A DNA stretch of 34,818 nt from Oscillospiraceae bacterium (GTDB lineage Bacteria > Bacillota > Clostridia > Oscillospirales > CAG-272): contig SVSG01000024.1 in assembly GCA_015064415.1 (NCBI GenBank), forward strand, positions 1 through 34,818, given 5' to 3'. A program made the translations under genes and the position numbers. Each line of letters starts with the position of its first letter. The stretch's first letter is position 1. Under the pieces are notes generated by a model. It made no database searches and had not been told where the DNA came from. It was given only the letters and a program-made list of their open reading frames with translations. This document shows, piece by piece, positions 1 to 7,867 of the stretch.

Positions 1-117
1 CCTCGGAAATTGGAGAGAACAGTAGGAGAGAACTAACGTATTAAGTTGTATTTGAACTGCGGAAAACCCTTATAAATCAAGGGATTTAAGGTGGGAGGTT
101 CCAAAGTGACTACAAAA

Positions 118-156
118 TTTCGAGTCACGCCTCTTCGACCACTTGAGTACTCCTCC
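118..156 (-). pseudogene. 5' half of a tRNA-Ser(CGA), cut at the anticodon loop
   Basis: Read on the minus strand, this begins with a tRNA-Ser type acceptor strand GGAGGAG, the TA linker, a D arm with stem CTC/GAG and the invariant GG in its loop, a G, the 5' anticodon strand CGTGA and the seven-base loop CTCGAAA with anticodon CGA. The next bases should be TCACG to close the stem, but TTTTG follows, and no long variable arm, T arm or 3' acceptor strand is present. The match therefore stops at the last base of the anticodon loop. A different 6-bp stem, GTGACT with AGTCAC, can form around an enlarged loop. Tyrosine recombinases and group I introns both use tRNA anticodon loops, so this may be one junction of an element lying to the left. 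A functional tRNA is unlikely unless the 3' half is supplied elsewhere. Confidence 0.55.
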
Positions 157-261
157 AAATATTCAGTTGTCGGAATTTTGATAGAAAACTGTAGAGCAAC
201 CGCTTGGCATCTCTGCGCTTCAATTCCGTAAAAGCCAGGTGCCGCAAGGGGTTCGGGAAAT

Positions 262-331
262 AAACTGTGACGAAGTCGGTTTGTTTTCGAGTCTTGAAAC
301 ACCGACGTTTTTTGACAGTTTGTTCGCGACC
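262..331 (-). ncRNA. structured leader or small RNA downstream of a promoter
   Basis: Just after the likely transcription start near 330 the minus strand can form a two-part hairpin. An outer 7-bp stem AAACTGT/ACAGTTT (262-268 with 315-321) is separated by an internal loop from a stem GTCGGT/ACCGAC (275-280 with 301-306), which is extended by GTTT/AAAC. I do not recognise the RNA; it lacks the SRP, tmRNA, 6S and RNase P signatures I know. It could be the leader of the truncated tRNA-Ser at 118-156, or part of an element that ends there. No open reading frame in the region looks coding. Confidence 0.3.
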
Positions 332-336
332 TATAT

Positions 337-365
337 ATTATAGCATAACAGAGAAAAAAATGCAA
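337..365 (-). promoter_or_regulatory. sigma-A promoter reading left
   Basis: TTGCAT (360-365) and TATAAT (337-342) are separated by 17 bp, with an extended TGC before the -10. Transcription would start near 330 and run through the structured region and the truncated tRNA-Ser. The remaining sequence from about 366 to 506 is AT-rich and holds no gene or signal that I can see. Confidence 0.6.
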
Positions 366-506
366 GGGGTATTTTAAAAAAGTTTTCAAAAGAAACGGGT
401 GGAATGATAAACCATAAAAAAGAGAAAAAATGGATCCGAAACACGCCAAAAATGGAAAAATAAAATTCAAATATGGAATTACGTTAAAAACAATTGGAAA
501 ACGAAG

Positions 507-550
507 AAACTCCGCGAAAAATCCCGAAGGGAACGCGGAGTTTGCTTTTT
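507..550 (-). terminator. terminator of ribF
   Basis: A 10-bp stem AAACTCCGCG/CGCGGAGTTT (507-516 with 534-543) lies directly after the ribF stop codon. The U-run is better on the plus strand (CTTTTT) than on the minus strand (CTTCGTTTTCC), so it may act in both directions. Confidence 0.6.
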
Positions 551-1478
551 AAGAAAAGTATTCTTTTGCCTTGGCAATATCCTTTTGAATTTGCGCGGAA
601 AGCGCCTCTTCGGAGTTAAAGCGTCTTTCGCTACGCAAAAAATGCAAGAAGGACACCTCGATCTTTTGGCGGTAGAGATCGCCGTGAAAGTCAAACAAAA
701 AGGTTTCGCACGTGACCTGCTCGCCGTCATCGAAGGTGGGGCGGGTGCCTACGTTGGATATGCCGAAATACGTTCTGCGCCCCAGCTTCACCGTGACGGC
801 ATACACGCCGTGCGCGGGGATGAGGCGTCCCTCGGGGAAGTGCAGATTGGCGGTGGGGGCGGAAAGCTCGCGCCCTTTTTGTTTTCCGCCCGCGACCTTG
901 CCGGAAAGGGAGTAGGGGCGCCCGAGAAGGCGCGTGGCGTCTTCGGGGTGTCCGCTTTCCAGCATGTTGCGGATCACGCTGGAGCTGACAACGTGGCGGC
1001 CGTCCGTGACGGAGGGGACGATGGAGACCTCGCGTCCCGGCTGTGTGCCAAGCCAGCGTGCCAGATCCTCGGCTTTCCCTGCGGCTTTTTTGCCGAAGGT
1101 GTAATTAAAGCCGCAAACCGCTATGCGGCACTTACAGTCGCGGATCAAAACGTTTGCCACAAACTCCTCGGGGGAGAGGTCCTTGAGCTCTTCAAAATCG
1201 CAAAAAATAACAAATTGCAAGCCGGCCTTTCGCAAAAGCTCAACCTTCTCGTCGTTATCGCAAAGCAAGGGGAGCGGGGTGCCGAAGTAGTGCGCGGGAT
1301 GTTGCAGAAAACAAAAGGCACCAAGGGGAAGGCGAGGAGAGCGCTTTTTGTTCAATCGCTTCAGCTCGTCGATAAGGGCTCTGTGTCCGCGATGCACGCC
1401 GTCAAAGTTGCCGAGCATCAAGCCGCAATCCGAGAGCGGATAGTCATCGTTTGGTTTTTTTAAATTGACGATCTTCAC
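549..1478 (-). CDS. ribF: bifunctional riboflavin kinase / FAD synthetase
   Basis: This enzyme phosphorylates riboflavin to FMN and adenylylates FMN to FAD in the cytoplasm. At 309 aa it has normal length. The N-terminal nucleotidyltransferase domain shows GNFDGVHRGHR near residues 23-33, FNYTFGKKAAG and SSSVIRNML. The C-terminal riboflavin-kinase domain shows GRPYSLSGKV, then GRELSAPTANL in place of the usual GR.LGFPTANL, and GISNVGTRPTF. The start is a GTG preceded by AAGGGAGGG, which agrees with the N-terminus expected for the family. It has its own promoter and is divergent from the TerB operon. No FMN riboswitch is visible upstream. The unusual SA for GF in the PTAN motif is the only oddity. 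Confidence 0.96.
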   Translation of the reverse strand: MKIVNLKKPNDDYPLSDCGLMLGNFDGVHRGHRALIDELKRLNKKRSPRLPLGAFCFLQHPAHYFGTPLPLLCDNDEKVELLRKAGLQFVIFCDFEELKDLSPEEFVANVLIRDCKCRIAVCGFNYTFGKKAAGKAEDLARWLGTQPGREVSIVPSVTDGRHVVSSSVIRNMLESGHPEDATRLLGRPYSLSGKVAGGKQKGRELSAPTANLHFPEGRLIPAHGVYAVTVKLGRRTYFGISNVGTRPTFDDGEQVTCETFLFDFHGDLYRQKIEVSFLHFLRSERRFNSEEALSAQIQKDIAKAKEYFS

Positions 1479-1510
1479 CGGTCACCCTCCCTTCTTTTGA
1501 TATCTTTATC

Positions 1511-1539
1511 ATTATAACCGATTTTGCAAATTTTTGCAA
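1511..1539 (-). promoter_or_regulatory. ribF promoter
   Basis: TTGCAA (1534-1539), a 17-bp spacer and a perfect TATAAT (1511-1516) read leftwards, placing the start of transcription about 25 bases before the ribF GTG. Confidence 0.75.
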
Positions 1540-1573
1540 GAGGAAAAAAGCATGGAAAGAAAAAGAGAAGTGA

Positions 1574-1602
1574 TTGACACGGGGGAAAATAGATGGTATA
1601 AT
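1574..1602 (+). promoter_or_regulatory. consensus promoter of the TerB operon
   Basis: TTGACA (1574-1579) and TATAAT (1597-1602) are both perfect and 17 bp apart. Such a strong promoter, with no visible operator, suggests constitutive expression of the three genes that follow. The first ribosome binding site is AGGAGGG at 1627-1633. Confidence 0.85.
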
Positions 1603-1639
1603 TAAATATTACAGAAGGTGAGCGAGAGGAGGGAGCCAC

Positions 1640-3313
1640 ATGCCTGAAAACAAGGATTTTTCGGAGAAGGACGCGTTCTGGGATCTGGAGTCGCTTTTGC
1701 CGCCGCGAGACAAAAAAACGGCTGGGAAGAGCGAAAGACGCGACACGGAGGCGGTGGAGATCACGCTCCCCCCAACCGTTGCCAAGGCCGCGGCGGCCGA
1801 GAGCTTGTTCGTGGAGCATCCGGTGCCGTCCTATGCGACGGATCGCGCTAAGCGCCAAGTACCAAGTTCAAGCTATCATCCCCAAAACGCTTTGCTGCAC
1901 GAGGTGCGTATTTACCCGTGGCGTACGGAATATGACTATTACGAGCAATTTTATCGCCACGCGCATCAGTTTGCCGCGTGCCGTGGCGTGCCGACGGCAC
2001 CGCAGGATTTTTTCTCCTACATGCCGCAGTACACGCAAATGAACGCGGCACAGATGAGCTACTATTTTTGGTGGCGTACCAATTTTTGCGAGGGAAAATG
2101 CCTACCGGCGGCGTATTCCTATTTGCTGCTCTATCTTTATGAGATCATCAATCTGGATGACGTGCTCCCGCCCACCAAGGGGCAGGAAAATATGCTGCGC
2201 TTGTGGCTTTCTTACCGCGAGCAGTATCCGCGCCTTGACGCATTTTTGTGCGAGTGGATCGTGGACTACTCGCTTTTGCACGGATTGTCAGCACCCGAAT
2301 TGCCGCGCGCCCTTTATCGAGAGCTGCTTGGCACGTGTCGGCTCAAGGAGTTTTTTGTGCCGTTGGAAGAAGAGGGTGACGCGCTTTCGATGGCGGTGTT
2401 GCTTTTTTGCAACAACTATGATTATACCAAAAGCAAATTTTACACGAAGGAAAGTGCCGCCGACTTTCATCGCGTGCTGCGCGGTGCGATCGGCGTTGCG
2501 CTAGCGCATTTGAAGGAAAGAGATGGCAATCTTCTGACGGGAGCGAGCGGTGTCAGCACTGTCGCCCGCGACACCTTTGTGGGGGCGATCTGCTCCTACC
2601 GTCTGCGGCGAAAGATAGAAGTGGACTTCACCTCCTTTTCCCGCACGCACGAGCTGCGCTATCTGATGAGCGACGTGCTCAAGTATGCCGAAAACGCTTT
2701 GCGCGCCGCGCGCGGGATCAAATCCCGCCTTTCGGTCTACGCGCTGGACGTGCCCTTACGAGAGGCGTTGGATGCCTATCTGGTCGGCGTTTTGCCGCAA
2801 CGTATGCCGAAAACAAGGACAAAGTCACAGAAAAAAGGGGAGGAGATACCCGCGTACGAGCGTCGCTATGACCTGCCCGTTGGCGAGATCTCGCCTGAGC
2901 GTGCCGCCGAGATTGAAAATGCGTCCTGGGACACGACAAAGCGCCTTGTAGAGGCCTTTGAAACACCGATTTTGGAAAATATCCCCCAAGACGGTGCGAG
3001 TTTTACGGAAATTGCGCAAACAAGCGAGGAGGTGCAAGCCCCATCCGTTGAAAGTGGAAGCGAGCTTGCCGTTGCCTTGGGCGAGCTTTGTGAATTCGTA
3101 CAATTGGCGGCACTGGGAGACGTTGCCGCGCAAAGAGCGTTCGCCTTGCGCATGCACATGATGACCGATGCCGTTGCAGATAAGATCAATACCGTTTCGG
3201 GGGATATTTTGGGCGATATCATTCTGGAGGAAGCGGGGAACGGGGGCTATGCCCTTGTGGAAGATTACACAGAAGAGTTGAAAGAGATGGGAGTATTGTC
3301 ATATGGAAAATAA
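1640..3313 (+). CDS. TerB-N / TerB-C domain protein
   Basis: First gene of the three-gene unit, 557 aa. Residues 1-85 are a polar, low-complexity leader. A TerB-N type domain follows at about 88-270, recognised from YYFWWR (141-146) and the hydrophobic run ending in YEIIN (about 167-171). The C-terminal part from about 420 fits TerB-C, with DKINTVSGDILGD near 515 and a final EDYTEEL helix. The middle is alpha-helical and unassigned. There is no signal peptide or membrane segment, so it should be cytoplasmic. Published genome-context work on Ter-linked systems places TerB-N/TerB-C proteins beside ATPases and helicases and predicts roles in DNA processing; the biochemical role is unknown. It overlaps the ATPase gene by 11 bases, which suggests translational coupling. 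The classic tellurite-resistance label should not be taken literally. Confidence 0.82.
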   Translation: MPENKDFSEKDAFWDLESLLPPRDKKTAGKSERRDTEAVEITLPPTVAKAAAAESLFVEHPVPSYATDRAKRQVPSSSYHPQNALLHEVRIYPWRTEYDYYEQFYRHAHQFAACRGVPTAPQDFFSYMPQYTQMNAAQMSYYFWWRTNFCEGKCLPAAYSYLLLYLYEIINLDDVLPPTKGQENMLRLWLSYREQYPRLDAFLCEWIVDYSLLHGLSAPELPRALYRELLGTCRLKEFFVPLEEEGDALSMAVLLFCNNYDYTKSKFYTKESAADFHRVLRGAIGVALAHLKERDGNLLTGASGVSTVARDTFVGAICSYRLRRKIEVDFTSFSRTHELRYLMSDVLKYAENALRAARGIKSRLSVYALDVPLREALDAYLVGVLPQRMPKTRTKSQKKGEEIPAYERRYDLPVGEISPERAAEIENASWDTTKRLVEAFETPILENIPQDGASFTEIAQTSEEVQAPSVESGSELAVALGELCEFVQLAALGDVAAQRAFALRMHMMTDAVADKINTVSGDILGDIILEEAGNGGYALVEDYTEELKEMGVLSYGK

Positions 3314-4631
3314 AGAAAGAGTACGCGTGCCGCGCAGAATTTTGTCCTCGCTGTTGTCTTCGGTATCGGCGGGAGTTGTGCCGCGCGCGGGAGCGCCGTA
3401 TATTGCCATTGGACGTAAGGATGAGATCGCCGCATTGCTTTCCGATCTGGAAAATATTGCGCAGGGCGGTTCCTCCATGCGCTTTCTGATCGGCCGTTAC
3501 GGCAGCGGCAAGAGCTTTTTGATGCAGTTGATCCGCGGCTATGCGCTGGAGCGTGATTTTTTGACGGCGGATGCCGATCTTTCCCCTGAGCGCCGCTTGT
3601 ACGGTACGGCGGGGAGCGGCGTGGCCACGTACCGCGAGCTGATGAAAAATCTTGCCTCCAAGGCCTCGCCCGACGGCGGTGCACTCCCGCGCGTGATCGC
3701 GCGTTGGATCGGCAATCTGCAGGCGCAGATCGGCGAGGACGTCAGCGGCCAAAAGCTGCGCGCGGCAGTGAACGAGGCCCTACGCGACGTGGAAGTTATG
3801 GTAGGCGGCTTTGATTTTGCGCGCGTGGTCGCCTCTTATTATGAGGCATATCTGGAAGGGAACGATGCACAAATGTCGGCATGCCTTTGCTGGTTGCGCG
3901 GTGAATTCACCTCTAAGGTGGAGGCGCGCCGTGCGCTCGGCTTCCACGTTTCCGTCATCATTGACGATGAAAACTGGTACGATTTCATCAAGCTGTTCGC
4001 CGTGCTGGCGCGCAAGATCGGCTACCGCGGCTTTGTGGTCTTCGTGGACGAGTGCGTGAATCTGTATAAGATCTCGCACCGCGTCAGTCGCGAAAATAAT
4101 TACGAAAAGATCCTTTCGATGTTCAACGATGCCCTGCAGGGAAAGGCGGAGGGGCTTTTGCTGGTTTTGGGTGGTACGCCCCAGTTTTTGGAGGACCCGC
4201 GCCGCGGGCTTTTCAGCTACGAGGCGTTGCGCAGTCGCCTTTGCGACAGCCGCTTTGCGGATGCGGAATTCCGCAATCTCATCGGCCCCGTGATCCGCTT
4301 GCGCCGCCTTTCCGAGGATGAGCTGTACGCCCTTATCGTGCGCGTGACCGGCCTTTACGCCGAGTATTACAGCTGGACGCCGCGTATCACGGAACAGCAG
4401 CAGCTCCGCTTTTTGGAGATCTGCACCTCACGCGCGGGAGCGGACAGCATGCTGACGCCGCGTGAGATCCTGCGCGACTATATGACGGTGCTGAACATCC
4501 TGATGCAAAACGCCGAAGCGGACTTTGACCGCATCGTGAAAAACGTAGTGGGTGAGAGCACTGTTTCTTCAAAAAGTGCCGAAACGGGTGGAGAAAACGC
4601 GGATTTTAACCCCGAGGACATCGTATTTTAA
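3303..4631 (+). CDS. BrxD-like DUF2791 P-loop ATPase
   Basis: A 442-aa ATPase that resembles the DUF2791/BREX ATP-binding family (BrxD-type). The Walker A motif GRYGSGKS lies at residues 64-71 and the Walker B motif VVFVDE at about 244-250, inside the family-like context GFVVFVDECVNLYK. The region after Walker B (LLLVLGGTPQFLEDPRRGLFSY broken over residues 280-305) is consistent with a sensor strand of a STAND/AAA-like fold. No membrane segment or nuclease motif is seen. In BREX type 2-like systems BrxD sits beside the Lhr-like helicase BrxHI, and the same pair occurs here without PglX, PglZ or BrxC. Likely role: an ATP-driven partner or switch for the helicase. The ATG overlaps the end of the TerB gene and the TAA merges into the ribosome binding site of the helicase. 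Confidence 0.82.
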   Translation: MENKERVRVPRRILSSLLSSVSAGVVPRAGAPYIAIGRKDEIAALLSDLENIAQGGSSMRFLIGRYGSGKSFLMQLIRGYALERDFLTADADLSPERRLYGTAGSGVATYRELMKNLASKASPDGGALPRVIARWIGNLQAQIGEDVSGQKLRAAVNEALRDVEVMVGGFDFARVVASYYEAYLEGNDAQMSACLCWLRGEFTSKVEARRALGFHVSVIIDDENWYDFIKLFAVLARKIGYRGFVVFVDECVNLYKISHRVSRENNYEKILSMFNDALQGKAEGLLLVLGGTPQFLEDPRRGLFSYEALRSRLCDSRFADAEFRNLIGPVIRLRRLSEDELYALIVRVTGLYAEYYSWTPRITEQQQLRFLEICTSRAGADSMLTPREILRDYMTVLNILMQNAEADFDRIVKNVVGESTVSSKSAETGGENADFNPEDIVF

Positions 4632-4642
4632 GGAGGTTGGTT

Positions 4643-6880
4643 ATGAGCGAAGCGGATCGCATTTTCGAAAGATTTCCGCCCTTTGTGCGCGAGTATATCT
4701 ACACGCACTCCTGGGACTCGCTGCGTGGTATTCAGGTGGCGGCCGCGCGGACGCTGCTGGATAGCGATCGCCATTTGCTTCTGACCTCCGGAACGGCCAG
4801 TGGCAAGACGGAGGCCGCCTTCTTTCCCATTCTTTCCCGCCTTTTTGAAAATCCCTCACATACGGTGGCGGTGCTGTACGTGGCACCGCTGAAAAGCTTG
4901 ATCAACGATCAATTCGCGCGCATGGAGGAGCTGCTGGAGGAAAGCGGCATCCCCGTCACGCATTGGCACGGTGACGTGTCCGCTTCACACAAAAAGAAGT
5001 TGCTGGAAACGCCTTCGGGCGTGTTGCAGATCACGCCGGAATCGCTGGAGTCCATGCTCTTGCATCGCTCCAACGATATCGTGCGTATTTTCGGTGATCT
5101 GCGCTACGTGGTGATCGACGAGGTGCATACGCTGACGGGGAGCGATCGCGGCAATCAGATCCAATGTCAGCTTTCACGCATCGCACGTCTGATCGGAAAA
5201 CAGCCCACACGTGTGGGACTTTCCGCGACCGTGGGTAATCCCGCGCTCGCTGCTGCGTGGTTGGCCGGGGATAGCGGGATCGAGGTGGACGTGCCCGTTC
5301 CGCCTGCCGAACAGCTACGCTGGCGACTGGGGCTGGAGCATTTCTTTATTGCCAATGGCGAGGGGGAGCAATCGGATGACAAAAAGCCGTTGGAGGGCGC
5401 ACAAAAGGTGCAGATCGACGCGGGTTATGAATATATGTACGATTGCGTCAAAGACAAAAAGGCGCTGGTGTTTTCCAACTCGCGCGAGGAGACGGAATTT
5501 CTGACCGCAACCTTTCGTCAGATCGCCGCCGCAAGGCATGATCCGGATGTGTTTTTGATCCATCACGGTAACCTTTCCGCCGCATTGCGTGAGGATGCCG
5601 AGCTGAAGATGAAGGACGAGGAAAAGACGGTGGTGACCTGCGCCACGGTGACGATGGAGCTTGGTATCGATATCGGCCGCTTGGAGCGCGTACTGCAGAA
5701 CGAGTCACCCAACTCCGTGGCTTCCTTTTTGCAGCGGCTCGGGCGTTCGGGCAGGCGCGGTCAACCGCCCGAAATGATGATGGTCTTTCGCGAGGAGGAT
5801 CCTCTTCCCAACACCCCGTTGCCGCAACTGATTCCGTGGGGGCTTTTGCAGGGGATCGCCGTGATCCAGCTTTACGTGGAGGAGCGTTTTGTGGAGCCGC
5901 CGCGTCAAAAAACGCACCCGTTCAGCTTGCTTTTCCATCAGACGCTTTCCGTGCTTGCCGCGGCGGGGGAGCTGACGCCTGCGGCACTTGCCGCGCGGGT
6001 GCTTGCCCTGCCGCCCTTCGCCTGTGTGCGCAAGGAGGATTATCGCACGTTGATCATTTCCATGGTGCAGCACGATTTTTTGCAGATGACCGAGGAGAAG
6101 GGATTGATCGTCGGGCTTGCGGGTGAGCGCTTGCTGCGCAGCTTTCAGTTTTATGCAGTTTTCAAAGACAGCGAGGATTTCACCGTGCGCGCGGGGGATC
6201 CGGAGAAGGGAGCGGCCGAGGAGATCGGCACCATCACCACACCCCCGCCCGTTGGCGATCGCTTTGCGCTGGCAGGGCGCGTATGGGAGGTGGAAGAGCT
6301 GGATATTCCGCGAAAACTGGTATACGTACACCCCGTTCTTGGTAAAATGCAGGTTTCCTGGCCCGGGGATTACGGCGAGATCCACACGAAGATCTTACAG
6401 CGCATGAAGCAAGTGCTTTGCGAGGATACGGTCTATCCGTATCTCAAGCCCAACGCCGCACACCGTCTGGAGGTGGCGCGCCGCCTTGCGCGGAATACCG
6501 GCGTGACGGAGCACTCGCTCTTGCATCTTGGCGGCTCGACGTGGTGTCTGTTTCCGTTCCTTGGAACAAGGAGCTTCCGCACGCTGCGCCGCCTGCTTGC
6601 GGCCAATGCAAGTGCGCTCGGCATTTCCGGCATAGAGTTTGAGGGATGCCGCTATATCTCTTTTCACATGGAGCAGACGCGTGAGGAGTTCTTGTCCCGC
6701 CTTGCCGAGGTGGCCGCGCACGGCGTGCACGCCGAGGAGCTGGTTTTTCCCTCGGAGCAACCGCTTTTCGACAAATATGATGCGTTTATTCCCGCAGAGC
6801 TTTTGCGTCGCGCCTACGCGTGCGACCGTCTGGATCCCGCAGAGGTCGCAAAGCGCTTGGACGAATTGCTTGCAGAATAA
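4643..6880 (+). CDS. Lhr-like superfamily 2 helicase (BrxHI-type)
   Basis: A 745-aa DEAD/DEAH helicase. I chose the ATG at 4643 because AGGAGG lies 6 bases before it, instead of the TTG two codons upstream. Motifs in order: motif I TSGTASGKTEA (48-58), Ia APLKSL (81-86), II DEVH (159-162), III LSATVGN (193-199), IV LVFSNS (about 275-280), V near TMELGIDIG (337-345) and VI QRLGRSGRRG (364-373). After the RecA pair comes a winged-helix-like stretch and a beta-barrel-like segment (EIGTIT, then FALAGRVWEVEELD), the layout of the Lhr core. It should unwind or remodel nucleic acid using ATP. Motif I departs from the usual TGTGSGKT in having Ala where Gly is common. It is the last gene of the unit and is followed at once by a terminator. 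Confidence 0.9.
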   Translation: MSEADRIFERFPPFVREYIYTHSWDSLRGIQVAAARTLLDSDRHLLLTSGTASGKTEAAFFPILSRLFENPSHTVAVLYVAPLKSLINDQFARMEELLEESGIPVTHWHGDVSASHKKKLLETPSGVLQITPESLESMLLHRSNDIVRIFGDLRYVVIDEVHTLTGSDRGNQIQCQLSRIARLIGKQPTRVGLSATVGNPALAAAWLAGDSGIEVDVPVPPAEQLRWRLGLEHFFIANGEGEQSDDKKPLEGAQKVQIDAGYEYMYDCVKDKKALVFSNSREETEFLTATFRQIAAARHDPDVFLIHHGNLSAALREDAELKMKDEEKTVVTCATVTMELGIDIGRLERVLQNESPNSVASFLQRLGRSGRRGQPPEMMMVFREEDPLPNTPLPQLIPWGLLQGIAVIQLYVEERFVEPPRQKTHPFSLLFHQTLSVLAAAGELTPAALAARVLALPPFACVRKEDYRTLIISMVQHDFLQMTEEKGLIVGLAGERLLRSFQFYAVFKDSEDFTVRAGDPEKGAAEEIGTITTPPPVGDRFALAGRVWEVEELDIPRKLVYVHPVLGKMQVSWPGDYGEIHTKILQRMKQVLCEDTVYPYLKPNAAHRLEVARRLARNTGVTEHSLLHLGGSTWCLFPFLGTRSFRTLRRLLAANASALGISGIEFEGCRYISFHMEQTREEFLSRLAEVAAHGVHAEELVFPSEQPLFDKYDAFIPAELLRRAYACDRLDPAEVAKRLDELLAE

Positions 6881-6912
6881 GAAAAAGACCGTCTTTACCG
6901 ACGGTCTTTTTC
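6881..6912. terminator. bidirectional terminator of the TerB operon
   Basis: A 13-bp perfect stem, GAAAAAGACCGTC with GACGGTCTTTTTC, starts one base after the helicase stop. Its A/T flanks provide a U-run in both directions. The last codons of the convergent 90-aa gene, including the stop, lie inside it. Confidence 0.85.
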
Positions 6913-7167
6913 TTCGCTTTGCGCGGCGCGTTGCAATAAGTAGCACCCCGCCGTCAAGGCGGCAAGGGCGGCCAGAATGTGCTCCAGGATCAGCGCGTAA
7001 TATCTCGCCTCGTGCGGCGTGAGACGGGGGAGGGCGCCGACCGTGGCGGCGAGCCAAAGGAGCGCAGGCAGGATCAGCATCATCCCTGCGGCGAAGAGTG
7101 TTTTGGTGTATCGAGTGTTTTTTTTGCCTGATTTTTTGCTTTTTCTTTTATTTTTTCTCATAATCAT
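6895..7167 (-). CDS. small two-helix membrane protein, function unknown
   Basis: A 90-aa protein with a very basic N-terminus (about 20 residues rich in Lys and Arg), a hydrophobic segment around residues 24-45 and a second around 60-78, ending in a charged tail. This suggests two membrane-spanning helices. I recognise no family. The ATG at 7167 and another at 7161 are both possible; neither has a clear ribosome binding site, but a good promoter lies about 50 bases upstream. The gene converges with the helicase and shares its terminator. Confidence 0.55.
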   Translation of the reverse strand: MIMRKNKRKSKKSGKKNTRYTKTLFAAGMMLILPALLWLAATVGALPRLTPHEARYYALILEHILAALAALTAGCYLLQRAAQSEEKDRR

Positions 7168-7218
7168 TCAAATATTCATTGTATGTGTAAAATCGGTTTT
7201 GTGCAGCTTTTTAAGTAC

Positions 7219-7247
7219 ATTATAGCAAAAACGGGAAGGCGTTGCAA
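7219..7247 (-). promoter_or_regulatory. promoter of the small membrane protein gene
   Basis: TTGCAA (7242-7247), 17 bp, TATAAT (7219-7224), with an extended TGC, reading left. The sequence from about 7250 to 7430 beyond it holds no gene that I can support. Confidence 0.7.
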
Positions 7248-7462
7248 GTGAAATTTGCAGGAAAACGTGGAAAAATGCGGCGGAAACTTTAAATAATGTA
7301 TGAAATGGGTGCATAAGTATTCTTTTGGACCGGCCGATATATTCATTTTCTTGCAACGATGGCTTGGAATGCCTTGGGAAATGCGGATTTTTGTGGTAAA
7401 GGTGCACAAAAATGTATGTGCATAAAGAGGTGCATGTCGAAAAATGTAAACTTTTTTCGTGT

Positions 7463-7468
7463 TATAAT
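7463..7468 (+). promoter_or_regulatory. -10 region upstream of the 100-aa gene
   Basis: TATAAT preceded by TGT forms an extended -10, with no convincing -35. Just upstream, at about 7400-7438, the hexamer GTGCAY recurs three times (GGTGCAC, TGTGCAT, GGTGCAT) and might be a regulator site. Confidence 0.45.
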
Positions 7469-7533
7469 GGTGAAGTACGGTGCTTTTTGCGAAGGCGGCC
7501 CACCGTAACTAACGGAGAAAAGAGAGACTTTAT

Positions 7534-7836
7534 ATGAATGCAACCGAAACGAGGGCGTGCGAGCCGACATACAAGATCGGCATTTTGCGGGAGGAGAGAG
7601 TGGAGGTGGCAGGGCTGGCGCTTTGTTACCGATTGTGCGAATGCCGCTTTGCCGCGCCACAGTATTACGTTGAGATCCGCACTACAACGGAAAGGAGTGC
7701 GGCGTATCTTGGCGAGGAGCTGTTATTCGCGCGGCGCACGTTCGATATGCTGGTGCATCACACCGTGACCCCGTGCACGCTGGCAGATATTTTGCAAGAT
7801 GCAAAAAACATACACGCGAGCCCTTTACAAATCTGA
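7534..7836 (+). CDS. hypothetical 100-aa cytoplasmic protein
   Basis: A soluble protein of 100 residues without signal peptide or membrane segment. The middle, with YYVEIR, resembles a beta-sheet core, and the end (FDMLVHHTVTPCTLADILQD) is helix-like. The C-terminal pattern of an aromatic/hydrophobic helix, TP, then LxDILxD recalls small clostridial proteins of the DUF6514 type, but this is a recollection and not a firm match. A purine-rich ribosome binding site (GGAGAAAAGAGAG) lies upstream. It precedes nrdR by 78 bases, and the nrdR promoter overlaps its last codons. Confidence 0.6.
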   Translation: MNATETRACEPTYKIGILREERVEVAGLALCYRLCECRFAAPQYYVEIRTTTERSAAYLGEELLFARRTFDMLVHHTVTPCTLADILQDAKNIHASPLQI

Positions 7837-7852
7837 AGTTTTGTGATATACT
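7824..7852 (+). promoter_or_regulatory. nrdR promoter
   Basis: TTTACA (7824-7829), 17 bp, TATACT (7847-7852). Transcription would start at about 7858-7860, so the purine run AAAGGAAAG (7853-7861) would be largely excluded from the mRNA. No clear NrdR box is visible. Confidence 0.6.
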
Positions 7853-7867
7853 AAAGGAAAGCGTTTT

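Noticed and set aside
33-470. 145-codon minus-strand frame at the left edge
   Set aside because: It runs through the promoter, the structured RNA and the tRNA-Ser remnant, so it is not coding.
585-1463. Long plus-strand frame of 292 codons opposite ribF
   Set aside because: It is antisense to a gene with clear motifs, has low-complexity Gly/Ala composition and lacks a ribosome binding site.
1479-1560. FMN riboswitch before ribF
   Set aside because: The leader is only about 25 bases long and has none of the RFN-element conserved blocks.
1640-3313. Tellurite resistance function for the TerB-domain gene
   Set aside because: Only TerB-N/TerB-C domains are present, without terC, terD, terZ or terA; the operon partners are a DNA-type ATPase and helicase.
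1574-6912. A complete BREX system
   Set aside because: No BrxA, BrxB, BrxC/PglY, PglX or PglZ genes are present; only BrxD- and BrxHI-like proteins occur.
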